In this document: piece by piece, positions 1 to 14,824 of the stretch | Numbering within the stretch: the stretch's first letter is position 1 | Layout: every line of letters begins with the position of its first letter | Source of the DNA: Escarpia spicata | Taxonomy: Eukaryota; Annelida; Polychaeta; Sabellida; Siboglinidae | Reading direction: 5' to 3' | Assembly: GCA_963995525.1 (NCBI GenBank) | Contig: OZ023209.1 | Span: 15,907,908-15,971,907 of the forward strand | Length of the DNA: 64,000 nucleotides | The notes under the pieces: generated by a model | Seen by the model: only the letters and a program-made list of their open reading frames with translations | What the model was told of the DNA's origin: nothing | Databases searched by the model: none | Program-made: the position numbers and the translations under genes

Positions 1-1565
1 TAGCTCTCTTCTTTCCTCCCTCTCTTCTTTCGTCCCCTCTCCTTCTTCCCTCACTCTCTTCCTTACACTGGGTGCCCTGTATGTTTGTTTTGCATGCTCC
101 TTTCTTTAGCGTTAGGCAACTGGAAATGATCAGAGCCAATTTGATCGGAACTAGAATACATACCAGCTACAGAGAGACAAGACTACGAAGATAAAAGCGA
201 GTACCTACTATGCCAGTCTTAACTTCTCCACGACGTACAATATGTTGCATTTTAACTACACCTCGTCCTGTTTTGTTACAGAGAGACCAGACTACGAAGA
301 ACAATGCGAGTATCTATTATGCAAGTCTGAACTTGTACAATATGTTACATGATGACTACAGCTCGTTGCGTTTTGTTGATGTGACGTAAGTGCTATTAAT
401 AATACCGCGTGCCTCGAAACTGGTTTCAACTAGAATACATACAATCTACAGAGAGACAAGACCAGGACCAGGCACTTACACTTACAGGTTAATGGGCTAA
501 TTTAAGCCATTGGCCTTTATTGGTGCCCATATCCTAGGCTATTCCAGTGCTTGTCGAGTCTGACCTTAAACTGTGTGACGGTCTTGGCATCTGCCACATG
601 TTGTGGGAGCCTGTTCCATTGATCCACGGCTCTAACTGAGCAGTAATTCTGTCTGACCAGCAGTCTAGTTCTTTGCTTGAAAAGCTTTCTCCTGTGTCCT
701 CGTGTTGCTGTACTGTCCCTCTCCTGGAAGAAATGACGAGCTTCAACTTTGTCGATTCCGTTAAGTATTTTGTACGTTTCAATAAGGTCGCCTCTCTGAC
801 GTCGGTAATACAACGAGTGTAGTTTCAGTTGTTGTAATCGTTGTTCGTATGTGAGCTTTGTTACGCTGGTAACCAGCTTGGTTGCTCTTCGCTGTACCTT
901 TTCGAGGATGTCAATGTCCTTTACCAGATATGGGCACCATGCTTGTACACAAAATTCGAGGTGTGGACGGACATATGCCCGGTAGAGTGTCACAAATGAT
1001 TTCTCTTTACCATGGCTTTCTTTGCTGCTTTCTGGCATTATACAGTCGGTTTTAGGTTGGTTGTCACCCACACCCCAACATCCTTGTCTTCGTTTGTTGT
1101 CTCGAGGTTCACTATGGCTCCAGTCTTGTGTGTCATAGTGTACGTTTTGTGTGGCGATTTCCCCACTTTCATTAACTTGCATTTTTCGGGGTTGAATTGT
1201 AGCAACCATTCTTTACTCCAATCTTCGAGGATATCAATGGAAGTTTGCAGTTGGTCTTGGTCTTCCTGGTTACGGATTGTTGCGTATAGCTTCGTGTCAT
1301 CGGCAAACATCTTAATGCTGCAGTGGACCAGGTCTGGGATGTCATTCACGTAGAGGATAAAAAGAAGCGGTCCTACGACAGATCCCTGGGGAACTCCACT
1401 GATGACGGGGGCCCACTCTGATTTAGATCCGTTGATTACCACTTGCTGAGTTTTATTAGTCAGGAAAGTTTTCAGCCATCGAACCACTTTGCCTCGGATG
1501 CCGTAAGCTTCTAGCTTATTTACCAGTCTGCAGTGAGGAACAGTGTCGAACGCTTTCTTGTAGTC
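1..1565. repeat. Left copy of a ~2.8 kb tandem duplication
   Basis: Matches 2829-4387 along its full length with about seven substitutions and one 6-nt indel by eye (near 480). Both LINE and non-LINE sequence are shared, so this is not two independent LINE insertions. The match stops abruptly at 1565, inside the LINE. Confidence 0.95.
490..1565 (-). mobile_element. CR1-like LINE, 3' part of reverse transcriptase (duplicated copy)
   Basis: Minus-strand RT from YKKAFDTVPH through VPQGSVVGPLLFILYVNDIP and the catalytic MFADDTKLY box, then a frameshift into the C-terminal part (AYVRPHLEFCVQAWCPYL, RRQRGDLIETYKILNG, QWNRLPQ) ending near 517. Coding is split over two frames (1038-1628 and 517-1209), so it is dead. 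It keeps VPQGS where the other copy has a stop. Confidence 0.92.
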
Positions 1566-2089
1566 ACCCGTGCGGCCGAGATACGCCGTTCTAATTGTAT
1601 TCTGAGCTCGGGGTGTTGACTTCAACAAACGTTCGTATATATTCGAGATGGGACTAGCCCAGTGTAAATGTCTATTTTCTGATTGAATGTATCTATTATT
1701 TGCTGTATGGAGGATGTGTATGTGTGTGTTGTAGCTGATTACTCTACTGAGAGTCGGCGAGGACTAGCTATAATCTTTGTATTTATATTATGGGAGTTAT
1801 TCTTAGATAACACTTGGCGCCTAGTGTTTGATCATGTAGCGGTATAATCCACCTTAGAAAGGAGGTGGAATTTGATAATTGAAAGATTCAATGTTTTGTT
1901 TATTTTGTTCTATTAAGGTTTGGTTACGGGATTTCTTTATTCTGTTTATTTTTGTTAATCGATATATATATACCAAAAGGAAGACATATTGTAATAAAGT
2001 TTATAACATTTTCCTCGTTCTTTGTTGCTTGTTCACGATAACCGTTCTTTTTCATATGCGTTGATCTTGATATATAAGAACCCTACTAG
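1566..2089. other. No gene seen; possible decayed LTR or 3'-end sequence
   Basis: AT-rich sequence with no coding signal. It has a primer-binding-site-like tggcgcc at about 1816 and an AATAAA at about 1993, which could be a decayed LTR, but no partner LTR was found. Confidence 0.3.
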
Positions 2090-2470
2090 ACTGAGCCATC
2101 TAGTGTACGGAGACCTTGCTAATCCGTGACAATAGGGCAAGGTCAAATAGCGCTCCTGGTGAATAGGTGATGAACTAAATAACTAGGTCAAAATAGGCCA
2201 TATTATTAAATAGGTCATAGCGCATGCGCAATGATGTATTTTCTTATATTGGATAGGTGGTGAACCATTTTATCAGGCATAGCGCCCATTGCGTCTAAAT
2301 TTAGAACTATAAAATAGGCAAAATTCTGACGTATAGGTAATGAAGTCATAAAATAGGTCAAATTATGTCATTTCTGGTTGCCATACACGTATACGACCTA
2401 CCCATCACCCTACTTCCGGGTAATGTACGGTTTCACGATGTCTTTTTTCGCCTACTTCCGGTTACCGTAC
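2090..2470. repeat. Degenerate AGGTCA-rich tandem repeat
   Basis: Several diverged copies of a motif containing aataggt(g/c)atgaa and aggtcaaa, interspersed with atagcgc. No coding signal. Confidence 0.45.
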
Positions 2471-2475
2471 ATTCC

Positions 2476-2704
2476 ACAGAGCAAATTTGATCGGTGGAAG
2501 ATGCCAATGCAAAGGAGCTCACTTCTTTCCTTCCTCACTCTCTTCCTCTCTCACCCTCTTCCTTACATTTGATGCACTGTATTTTTTATATAGTATGTTG
2601 AAATCGATTGTTGGATCATCATCAGAGCAAACTGGATCGGGAAAGGTGCAAGTGCAAAGGAGCTCTCTCCTTCCTCCCTCATTCTATTCCTTACACTTGG
2701 TATC

Positions 2705-2760
<56 letters not shown>

Positions 2761-2960
2761 GGTTTAAATCGTTCGATGTTGTATCATAATCATAGCAAAT
2801 TGGATCGGTGGAAGGTGCAAGTGCAAAGTAGCTCTCTTCTTTCCTCCCTCTCTTCTTTCGTCCCCTCTCCTTCTTCCCTCACTCTCTTCCTTACACTGGG
2901 TGCCCTGTATGTTTGTTTTGCATGCTCCTTTCTTTAGCGTTAGGCAACTGGAAATGATCA
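2476..2960. repeat. Tandem repeat, three units of about 150-170 bp
   Basis: Each unit starts gagcaaa(t/c)t(t/g)gatcg, carries gtgcaaag(g/t)agctc and a pyrimidine-rich block, then ccttacac. Units begin near 2476, 2626 and 2792. The third unit is the start of the duplicated block. A TA tract (2708-2757) expands within the second. Confidence 0.75.
2708..2757. repeat. (TA)n microsatellite
   Basis: About 25 uninterrupted TA dinucleotides inside the middle 150-bp unit. Confidence 0.95.
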
Positions 2961-4387
2961 GAGCCAATTTGATCGGAACTAGAATACATACCAGCTACAG
3001 AGAGACAAGACTACGAAGATAAAAGCGAGTACCTACTATGCCAGTCTTAACTTCTCCACGATGTACAATATGTTGCATTTTAACTACACCTCGTCCTGTT
3101 TTGTTACAGAGAGACCAGACTACGAAGAACAATGCGAGTATCTATTATGCAAGTCTGAACTTGTACAATATGTTACATGATGACTACAGCTCGTTGCGTT
3201 TTGTTGATGTGACGTAAGTGCTATTAATAATACCGCGTGCCTCGAAACTGGTTTCAACTAGAATACATACAATCTACAGAGAGACAAGACCAGGACCAGG
3301 CACTTACAGGTTAATGGGCTAATTTAAGCCATTGGCCTTTATTGGTGCCCATATCCTAGGCTATTCCAGTGCTTGTCGAGTCTGACCTTAAACTGTGTGA
3401 CGGTCTTGGCATCTGCCACAAGTTGTGGGAGCCTGTTCCACTGATCCACGGCTCTAACTGAGAAGTAATTCTGTCTGACCAGCAGTCTAGTTCTTTGCTT
3501 GAAAAGCTTTCTCCTGTGTCCTCGTGTTGCTGTACTGTCCCTCTCCTGGAAGAAATGACGAGCTTCAACTTTGTCGATTCCGTTAAGTATTTTGTACGTT
3601 TCAATAAGGTCGCCTCTCTGACGTCGGTAATACAACGAGTGTAGTTTCAGTTGTTGTAATCGTTGTTCGTATGTGAGCTTTGCTACGCTGGTAACCAGCT
3701 TGGTTGCTCTTCGCTGTACCTTTTCGAGGATGTCAATGTCCTTTGCCAGATATGGGCACCATGCTTGTACACAAAATTCGAGGTGTGGACGGACATATGC
3801 CCGGTAGAGTGTCACAAATGATTTCTCTTTACCATGGCTTTCTTTGCTGCTTTCTGGCATTATACAGTCGGTTTTAGGTTGGTTGTCACCCACACCCCAA
3901 CATCCTTGTCTTCGTTTGTTGTCTCGAGGTTCACTATGGCTCCAGTCTTGTGTGTCATAGTGTACGTTTTGTGTGGCGATTTCCCCACTTTCATTAACTT
4001 GCATTTTTCGGGGTTGAATTGTAGCAACCATTCTTTACTCCAATCTTCGAGGATATCAATGGAAGTTTGCAGTTGGTCTTGGTCTTCCTGGTTACGGATT
4101 GTTGCGTATAGCTTCGTGTCATCGGCAAACATCTTAATGCTGCAGTGGACCAGGTCTGGGATGTCATTCACGTAGAGGATAAAAAGAAGCGGTCCTACGA
4201 CAGATCACTGGGGAACTCCACTGATGACGGGGGCCCACTCTGATTTAGATCCGTTGATTACCACTTGCTGAGTTTTATTAGTCAGGAAAGTTTTCAGCCA
4301 TCGAACCACTTTGCCTCGGATGCCGTAAGCTTCTAGCTTATTTACCAGTCTGCAGTGAGGAACAGTGTCGAACGCTTTCTTGTAGTC
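2829..4387. repeat. Right copy of the tandem duplication
   Basis: Same sequence as 1-1565. Unlike the left copy, its LINE continues without a break to about 6073. Confidence 0.95.
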
Positions 4388-6073
4388 CAGGTATATGACG
4401 TCCAGACCGTCTCCTTCGCCCAGTGTTCGTGTCCATTCCTCAAAGGTTTCTAGTAAGTTGGTCAAACAGGACTTGCCTTCCAGAAACCCATGCTGGTTAT
4501 CGTTGATGATGATGTGTTCGTTGAGAAACTCGATCATGCTCACTCTGACGATTGCTTCCAGAATCTTGCAGGGTATGGATGTTATGCTGATTGGACGGTA
4601 GTTTCCTGCTTTCTCTTTAGACCCCTTCTTGAAAATTGGTGTGACTAGGGCTTGTTTCCAGTCTGTAGGGATTAGACCAGTGTCTAATGATTGGCGAAAT
4701 ATCCAGTGTTTTGCAAGGGTTTTGCTGCACTCTTTCAGTACCCACGGGTGCAACCCGTCTGGGCCTGACACCTTGTTGGGATGGATACTTTGTAGTTTCT
4801 TGCGTACAGTCTCTTCTGTAAATATGATGTCGGCTACACATTCGTATGTTCTTTGATGAAATTCTGGGATGGTAGATTTATCCTCATTTACAAACACTAG
4901 TTTCCTGGTCATTTTCTGTTATTCTGCCGTCTTCTTTCTCCAGCTAGCTTACTGTTACCTTTACCTTTTGTTTTGATCTCAGGTAACCGTAGAATTTCTT
5001 TGGTTCCTTCTTGAAATTGTTGATTAGTTTCTCCTCGTAGTCTTTCTGTGCCTGTCTAATTTTGGCGTTTGTCTCATTTCTCTGTTTGACATATGCAGTA
5101 TAGTCTCTGTCCAGCCCCGAACGTTTGTAGCGTTTGTATAAGTCATACTTGGAAGGAAGTTTGTTAGCCATCTTGCGTTTTGGTTTCCTGAGAGGGACAT
5201 TTTCTCTCACTGCCTTTGAGATCTCTTTCTTGAGTTTAGTCAAAGTAGTGTTTACACTGTTTCCCTGAAACTTGCTCTCCCAGTCAGTCTTGCTCAGGGA
5301 TTCATTGATTGCTTCATAGTTACCTTTGGGGTAGTTTCTCGATCCGCTTAGTCTGTTGTTGGCTGGTGCTTCTGCATAGCATATGTAGGTCCACAGTAAG
5401 GACTCATGGTCGCTACACCCCAGTGGTGGTAGATGAGTGACATTGTCAACCATATATTGTTCATTCGAAAACACCAGATCAAGTGTAGAAGGTTGTTGGC
5501 CCGGTCTCTGTCTGGTCGGTTTGATAATGTGTCGAGTCAGGTAGGCGTCATGCGGTGCATAAAAAAACTTGGCTGCTGTGGAGTATTCACTCCCACTCAT
5601 CATGTGGTCTTCCCATTTAATCTCTGGAAAGTTGAAGTCTCCCATCAACTCAACAGAATGTGTGAGTATCCATGCATTTCTTGTAAATGTTTTATTGCGT
5701 CTATTATTCTGGTGTTGTTCTCGTCAGTTGACTTCTGTGTCCTGTACACAATTCCTGCTAGCAGCTAGTCTTTGTCGTTTAGTTTAACTGACACCCACAT
5801 TGAGTCTTCTATTTCCAGGTCGATCATTTCTTGGCAGAGCATAGCTGGTAGGTCTTTGTGTGTATACATTAGTACTCAGCCACCAATAGATTCCCTTCTG
5901 TCACTTCTGAACATATTGTAGGCGCCCAGGTTTATCTCACAGTCACCTATATCTGGATTGCACCATGTTTCCGTGATTCCTATGATTTTCGGTTCACAAC
6001 TCTGAATTTGTGCTTGGAACTCGTGGAACTTGTTTTTTATACTTTGTGCATTTGCTTGATAACACTTAAACAT
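3310..6073 (-). mobile_element. CR1-like LINE, endonuclease plus reverse transcriptase, inactivated
   Basis: An almost full ORF2 in broken frames on the minus strand. 5876-6073 opens an APE-type endonuclease (ANAQSIKNKF, IIGITETWCNPDIGD). 4944-5648 holds its end (GDFNFPEIKW, STLDLVFSN, GCSDHESLLW). 4205-4912 is RT (VSGPDGLHPWVLKE, YRPISITSIPCKILE, DNQHGFLEGKSCL). The RT then hits a stop in VPQ (CAG-TGA) that the duplicate lacks, and continues through FADD to 3339. No ORF1 is visible. Placement in the CR1 superfamily is from motif memory. Confidence 0.92.
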
Positions 6074-6379
6074 GAAACATTGTGCTTGTGCTTGATTATT
6101 TACACACCTCGTCGCTTCTTTTTGCGTCCTTCGAAACCAGTTTTAACTGCAATACATACCATCTACAGCATACTACGCCATGAGCAAGCGTCTAGTCCAT
6201 CATTTTAGGTTCGTACAATAATCTGTAACACTTTTGAGTACGCTACACAATAACGCCAGTTAGATAAGATAGTAAATTAGTACGAGTAACGACACAGATG
6301 TCAACAAAGGTTTGATGAATTTAATATTTAGCTGTTGATATGTACATAGGCTCCACTCTTCTCACTCTGTTTCTACATT

Positions 6380-6545
6380 GTCTTGTTTATTTTCATTGTC
6401 ATAGACATAGACTTGTACTATTTTAATAGTATATTTTATAGTGTGGTGATTGTTTTCGTATTTTAGTCGGTCATAGAGGTAACTTCACCTAATTTTATCT
6501 TTTCATCGTGATAAACTTCTACTATTTTCATATTTGTTATCATGT
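6380..6545. repeat. Left part of the ~104-bp satellite
   Basis: Diverged units sharing tagacttgtactatttt and atagaggtaacttc with the 7.3-8.3 kb array, directly before the TG tract. Confidence 0.6.
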
Positions 6546-6589
6546 TTAAGTCGGGACTTAGACTATTTTGTCATTACCATCGCTTCTGT

Positions 6590-7175
<586 letters not shown>

Positions 7176-7261
7176 GTACTATATGCCGACACCACTACCA
7201 CCGCTTGTGTGTGTCGTGTCTTTTTACCGTTTGAACACGATGGATTTGTATAATTTTCTTG

Positions 7262-8262
7262 CTTTAACGCGTGGCTGTCGTAAATTATGACTAGTTTAGT
7301 CTATCATTAGGTAAATTTTCGTATTGATGTGCGTGGGTGTGGTAAATCCTAGCTAGCTTAGTGCATCACCGAGGTAACTTCTTAGAACTGTAGCTTTTCA
7401 ACACGGTAGACTTGCACTATTTTCATATTGTAATACGTCAACGCGGTAACTTCTAAAGTTTCATAGCGTTATAGTGGTAGGGTTTTAGTAATTTAAAACA
7501 TTACCAAGGTAACTTTCTTATTTAGTAAGTCAACCCGTCAACGTCTAATCTTCCATGGTATTAGAGTGATAGTGTCTTAGTAATTCACTGCATCACCGAG
7601 GTAACTTCTAAGAATGTTAGTGTATCAGTACGGTGGACTTATACAACTGTCTTACTTAAACGCGTTAGCGTTGTAAATTTTTGCTAGTTTAGTGCATCAC
7701 CGAGGTAACTTCTTAAAATGTGAGTGTATCAGTACGGTGGACTTCTACATCTTTTTTACTTTATCGAGTTAGTGTTGTAAATTGTTGCTAGTTTAGTGCA
7801 TCACTGATGTAACGTCTTAGAATGTTAGTGTATCAGTACTGTAGACTTCTACAACTGTCAACGCGTCAGCGTTGTAAATTGTTGCTAGTTTAGTGCATCA
7901 CCGAGGTAACTTCTTAAAATGTTAGTGTATCAATACGGTGGACTTTTACATCTGTCTTACTTTACCGAGTGAGCGTTGTAAATTGTTGCTAGTTTAGTCC
8001 ATCACCGATGTAACGTCTTAGAATGTTAGTGTATCAGTACTGTAGACTTTTACAACGTTCTTACCTTAACGAGTGAGCGTTGTAAATTGTTGCTAATTTA
8101 GTGCATTACCGAAGTAACTTCTTATGATTATGGTGTTTCAACACGGTAGACTTGTAAGATTTTAGTATGTCAGCGCGGTAACTTCTAACGTTTCATGACC
8201 TTAGAGTGGTAGTTTTTAGTAACTTAGTACATTACCGAGGTAACTTCTACTCACCCATTGAG
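7262..8262. repeat. Satellite array, unit about 104 bp
   Basis: Start points of the motif gtgcatcaccgaggtaactt at about 7361, 7588, 7692, 7796, 7893, 7998 and 8101 give a period of 97-105 bp. Units also share gtatcagtacggtggactt and cgttgtaaattgttgctag. Two variant unit types alternate at the edges. Confidence 0.9.
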
Positions 8263-8374
8263 CACTGACTGGCCGTGCAGCACAGTACATCACACATTAT
8301 GTAGACCGACGCCAGCCAACTAGATCGCTCCGCTCTAATGAATACAATCAACTACAGTGTAGGTGTTCCACGTG

Positions 8375-8515
8375 CGTCTCTGGGGTGACTGGTCATTTCG
8401 CGTGGCAGCCCCAACACTGTGGAACTTGCTGCCACCGCATCTCACATCAACAACAGTGTCGAATGCTGTTTTTAAATCGAACCGTAAGATTTACCTGTTT
8501 CCAGAACATTTGTGA
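8375..8515 (+). mobile_element. L2/CR1-like LINE remnant, ORF2 C-terminus
   Basis: Plus-strand reading WSFRVAAPTLWNLLPPHL, then FKSNRKIYLF, the usual C-terminal end of L2/jockey-like reverse transcriptase proteins. Confidence 0.75.
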
Positions 8516-10295
8516 GCAATGGTTGTTGGAATCGCGGATTATAAATGTCACGATTTGATTTGCAGCAATGAAGAAAACAGCTGTCTAACATCTAACAAAG
8601 GTCCAGGACAAATTAGTACAATAATTCCCCGGCCTCCAGACAGAGCCCAGTTCAGAATGTTGTTGGACTCTCAATTCCAGTGGATGCACAAATTCATCTC
8701 AGCGTGCATCAGCAAGGTGAACTGGCTGAATTGTCCTGTGCCAAAACCCTGCTGCTTCGTTTCAATACCATACATTTCACAGAATGTTGTGGAAATGTTG
8801 AAACATAATTCCCAACTCTTTCTGGTATAGCACTGAAAGTAATCATGCCGTTCTTGACTAGTTATATTTTTTGAGGTTTTGTTTTCGGCACTGTCAGCAA
8901 TGAAAACCAACTATTGTGCAACAGTCTACGTTGGATATGACATCAGGCTGAGACTGACAGAGATAACTCTTCAGATGGCCAAACTGTGCAAAAAGAAACA
9001 CGCACACACATATCCCATTGAAGCCAATATATGAAGGTGTTTCAGGAATGTGATTGATATTAAGCTTGGTGTGCAATTGTACTTTTAATTGAACTCCATT
9101 TCTCATTCTCAAATGTTAACGTTTTAGAACTGGTTGGAATATTGTGCAAAATATGCATGGGTACATTTTAAGTTATTTTTATTTAATAAAAATGCATCGC
9201 TTATATTTTGCAATACAGTAGCCCACGGTGGCTTTAGCAGTCCCATGGGTGGGCCTCAAGGAGAAAAGTTTGGGAACCCATGTACCAGGAAATAAAATAT
9301 GAAGCGTTTCGAGCAGTCCCAAGGATAGACACTGCGCGATATAAGAACGTTTACTTTAAATTTCACCGAGAGATTCTCTTAGTTTGTCACTGCGTGGGAA
9401 TTATGACTCTTTAAAGGCCACAATTTGCCAATTTTGGTTTTGTAATTTGCATTACGTGCTGTTTTTTATGTGGCATTCATGGTAAAATTGTGATACAGTT
9501 GTTGTTTTTTGTTATCGGTATATGTTATATTATATGTATATCTTATTATGTGAAAGCGTTATATTTTATCACAAGTCATACTTTTGTTAAGTGGATTAAC
9601 ATGTTGGCCAATTTTGTTGTCTTACCAACTTACGTGCATTTCACCCACAACGTTATCACACAATATATCTGGAAGGCATCAATTGACTCCAATAACTACA
9701 TAGGAGGACAGTCTTCAATAAAATCACATGCAACAAGAAATCTTGAAGATAATTCGCAACACCATCTTCCTTATCAGTGTCTGATGAAGAAGAGCCGGAA
9801 TGTTAATGTGATGTCATGATTTGTTTAACTATACGTGCCTGCTGCTGTACAGAAACTTGGAAGTTTACCCCGGTGAAGTAATAGCGTAGTGCATCCTGTG
9901 TGTGTGGCCACTGTTCTGTGCTGTCCCGCTTCTTGAATAAAATATGCTAGCGTAATCCAGTCACACTCGGAGAAGAATTGTTTCTTTGCTCGTTGGAAAT
10001 ATTCTCTGATCTGCTGTTGAACTACCTTCCATGCAGTGGCGTGTTTGTGTCAATTTAACATACAGCCAGAAATGTCAACCAGTGCTGGCAGACTTCGGCA
10101 ATATAGCTGTACATGTTAATCTGTTGCTGCATGTACCGGGGTGTATCTGGGGTCGTATGCAGATGTGCATACTTTTCAGACAATCGATATGCATTGTGGT
10201 TAGCCAACACCTGTCTTGGATGTGTACAGTGGATAACTAACAACTGTTTTGAAAATATAGTCTAATTTAATTCTGGTATGGAGCCTTGTAGATAG
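8516..10295. other. No gene seen; one hAT-like terminus
   Basis: No supportable coding. Sequence near 9220-9290 (gtggctttagcagtcccatg, then gagaaaagtttgggaaccc) resembles the end of a non-autonomous hAT-type repeat. The rest is unclassified, AT-rich. Confidence 0.4.
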
Positions 10296-10309
10296 CAAGC
10301 CAAGGCAAA

Positions 10310-11690
10310 GCGAGACTTAGTATGCGATGACTGCCACAGCTGGGCAGATGTTGCGTTGTCCGACTGTGGGGAATCGTGGGTAGGCTCTAGTGTAGATGGA
10401 CACTCATTTCAATGTGAGGTGTGTTGGAAGGCGAAATATTTACTGATGGAGATGTAGTTAAGTTAATAGATATTCTGAGGGGAGGAGAGAGTTAACATCA
10501 GATGGTAAATAGAGAGATGACAGGGACAGAGCTGGGAAGACTGAAGGAAGCAGAGTGGTGACAATAAGACCGAAGGATGGAGGCTGATGGAAAGGAAGAT
10601 GCAAGAGGGGAAGATACTGTAGAGTTAGCTGGACGAAGGGTGACGGGAGAGATGTCGGGAGTAAAGGAAACGGGAGTGAAGATGGCAGGAGGAGACTCGT
10701 GCGATGACGGGGAGAATGTAAAAGGACGGAAGGAGGCAGAGGGAGGGGTGATAGGAGGAAAGTTGACAAAGCGAATGATGCGAAGAAAGGTGATAGAAGA
10801 GAAATATTCTAAGTTTCATGAGGCCAAGACTACTTACGGCAGTTAGTCTGAAATTGGTAGCTAAGAAAGTAAAGGCAATGAAGGATAATAAATTACCTGG
10901 AGTGGATGGGGTTCTAACCAAACTACTACTGGAAATCGTAGAACAAATTAGCGTACCACTTGCATCAGTGTTCAACGTGTCAGTAAAACAGGGAGTGGAT
11001 ATTTTTGAATGGAAACATGGAACAGTTACCAATACAGTGGAACGTTACTATTAAGGTTGCCCTTGGGCCAACGTGACATGACTGACGTATTAGCGAGACT
11101 AATTTCGTACAGTTTAGTTTAGTTTATAGAAATAATTTGGGACTGTTGTATGGTGACAGTAATTGTTAGATGGTTATATTACCGAGGTAACCATAAATTG
11201 ATGTTCAACTGTATTTAAAATGGGTTCGAGAAATAAACCAGAGCATTCCAGCCCAGTGAGTTTAACATGAGTGATTTATAAATTATTGGAAAAGTTAATT
11301 AAATATCACAAGGTTGATTTTTTATCAGACACCAAGCTCTGCATTGATTCCTGAAAGCAGGGTAATACTTAACAAATATTGTATAGTTTTTTGAAGCCAT
11401 CAATAAGTTGGTAGACGAGAGATCACCAATATATATTACTTAGATTTTTACAATGTTTTCGATAGTGTTACATCAAAGATGACTAATCAAACAGCAGTGA
11501 TTGCATAAATAACTGGCTAGAAAAACTGCTGATTGACAGAAAACAAAGGATAGCAGTAGACTGGGAGGCTTCAAATTGAAAATCTAATTTAAGTGGGATA
11601 CTACAAGGATCCACATTTGAACTTACATATTACCAGATATTGGCTGTAATCTCAGTGTATAGTGCACCGTGCAACAACGAGCCAAATTCA
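10310..11690 (+). mobile_element. Decayed CR1-like LINE with PHD-like ORF1 remnant
   Basis: At 10310-10430 the plus strand reads LVCDDCHSWAD...C...FQCEVCW, a PHD-finger-like pattern as found in ORF1 of some CR1-like LINEs. 10818-11054 is RT (KVKAMKDNKLPGVDGVLTKL, PLASVFNVSVKQGV). Pieces in shifting frames follow: GSRNKPEHSSPVSLT (~11222), YKLLEKLIKYHKVDFL (~11280), NNWLEKLLIDRKQRIAVD (~11505). Many stops: a fossil. Confidence 0.8.
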
Positions 11691-11699
11691 ACCAGGTAG

Positions 11700-12040
11700 G
11701 TATACTTCATTGCTGTCATTAAATAAAAAATACAGAACCATGAATAAAACGTGTGGCCATGTAGACTATTGAATTAGTACAGCAACAGAAGAAGGTATGT
11801 CAACTAGTGCACATCCTAGCAATTATCCAAGTAATGGGTATCCTTGATAAACGATAACACAAAACAAAATTATAAATATGGTTTTCATCTCAAATCGAGG
11901 AGAGACCTTTTTGTAAACGAAATGTTTTCTGATTTCGCTTGTTCGTGAACTTAGCAAGCCACCACATAATAATGCTTAGCTCTGAACCTCCATCTTACGT
12001 TTCCAAGTATGTAAGACTTCTTGTAATGAACATAACACTT
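11700..12040. other. Presumed 3' flank of the small EGF gene
   Basis: No coding signal. It would hold the 3'UTR of the gene ending at 12041, but I see no clear AATAAA on the minus strand. Confidence 0.3.
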
Positions 12041-14039
<1,999 letters not shown>

Positions 14040-14059
14040 CTAAAACAATTCAGTCACAT

Positions 14060-14820
14060 TTTAAATATAATTCGTGCAACCGAAGCTTGTTAGCGTAACC
14101 ACTAACACGTGTCATCAGATTGTGTAAAGCAATGCGTATTCTGATGAGTTTATTATGAGTGCTGTGAAATGATCTGTCAAATGCAAATGAAGGATAACAG
14201 CAATGTATATCTCTACCAATAAAGTAGTCCACTTTCAGACTAACTGCCGTAAGTAGACTTTATTAAAGAGTAAAACAATATATTATATTTTTGAAACGTC
14301 CCATGTCACCATTGGCTGCTCTACTTTACGAAGGGGATGAGTGCGCAGTAACGTTTATGACTTGTGTGTGCCGTAGGTAGACGTAATGAATGCATCAAGA
14401 CAAAATTGCCATACACAGGAACAATTAAACATTACATGACATCTTATTGAGGGTCCAACGAGTGTTCACCTATTTCGGTTGGGGTGTGGAAATTATCTAG
14501 TTGTTGCTGATTCAGCAATACTGAAAGGGCCTTTTTCACATATTGACGTGACATTCCTTGTTGTGGCTCCAGCTGCGTAGCAAAAATGCCATGTATTAAA
14601 TCCACTGCATCTCTAGGTATAAGTTGTTGCTATCTAACATGTCACGTGTCACTCAAACAAAACACGTGAATACAAAAATAGTATCACCATGTTCATGGCG
14701 TTGAAATAATTATCGTTGATTAACTTGATGAATAATACCGTAATAGTAGTAGTAATGTTTATGCAATAATATAGAATACCCGCTAGGTATTAATTATGGT
14801 TTATTTGGTACTGGTGGTTA
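14060..14820. other. Upstream of EGF/CBM14-like gene; no gene seen
   Basis: No exon recognised. A 24-nt stretch at 14233-14256 is an exact inverted match to 10830-10853 (see findings). Confidence 0.4.
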
Positions 14821-14824
14821 TATA

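Noticed and set aside
1012..1353. Plus-strand 113-aa ORF repeated at 3834-4175
   Set aside because: Antisense of LINE reverse transcriptase; duplicated only because the DNA is.
1810..1835. tggcgcc as an LTR-retrotransposon primer-binding site
   Set aside because: No second LTR and no gag-pol nearby; kept only as a note in the region entry.
8519..8830. 103-aa plus-strand ORF
   Set aside because: No recognisable domain, no splice or conservation evidence; probably chance.
10458..11032. Minus-strand Leu/Ser/Pro-rich ORFs
   Set aside because: Antisense to purine-rich sequence and the decayed LINE; no domain.
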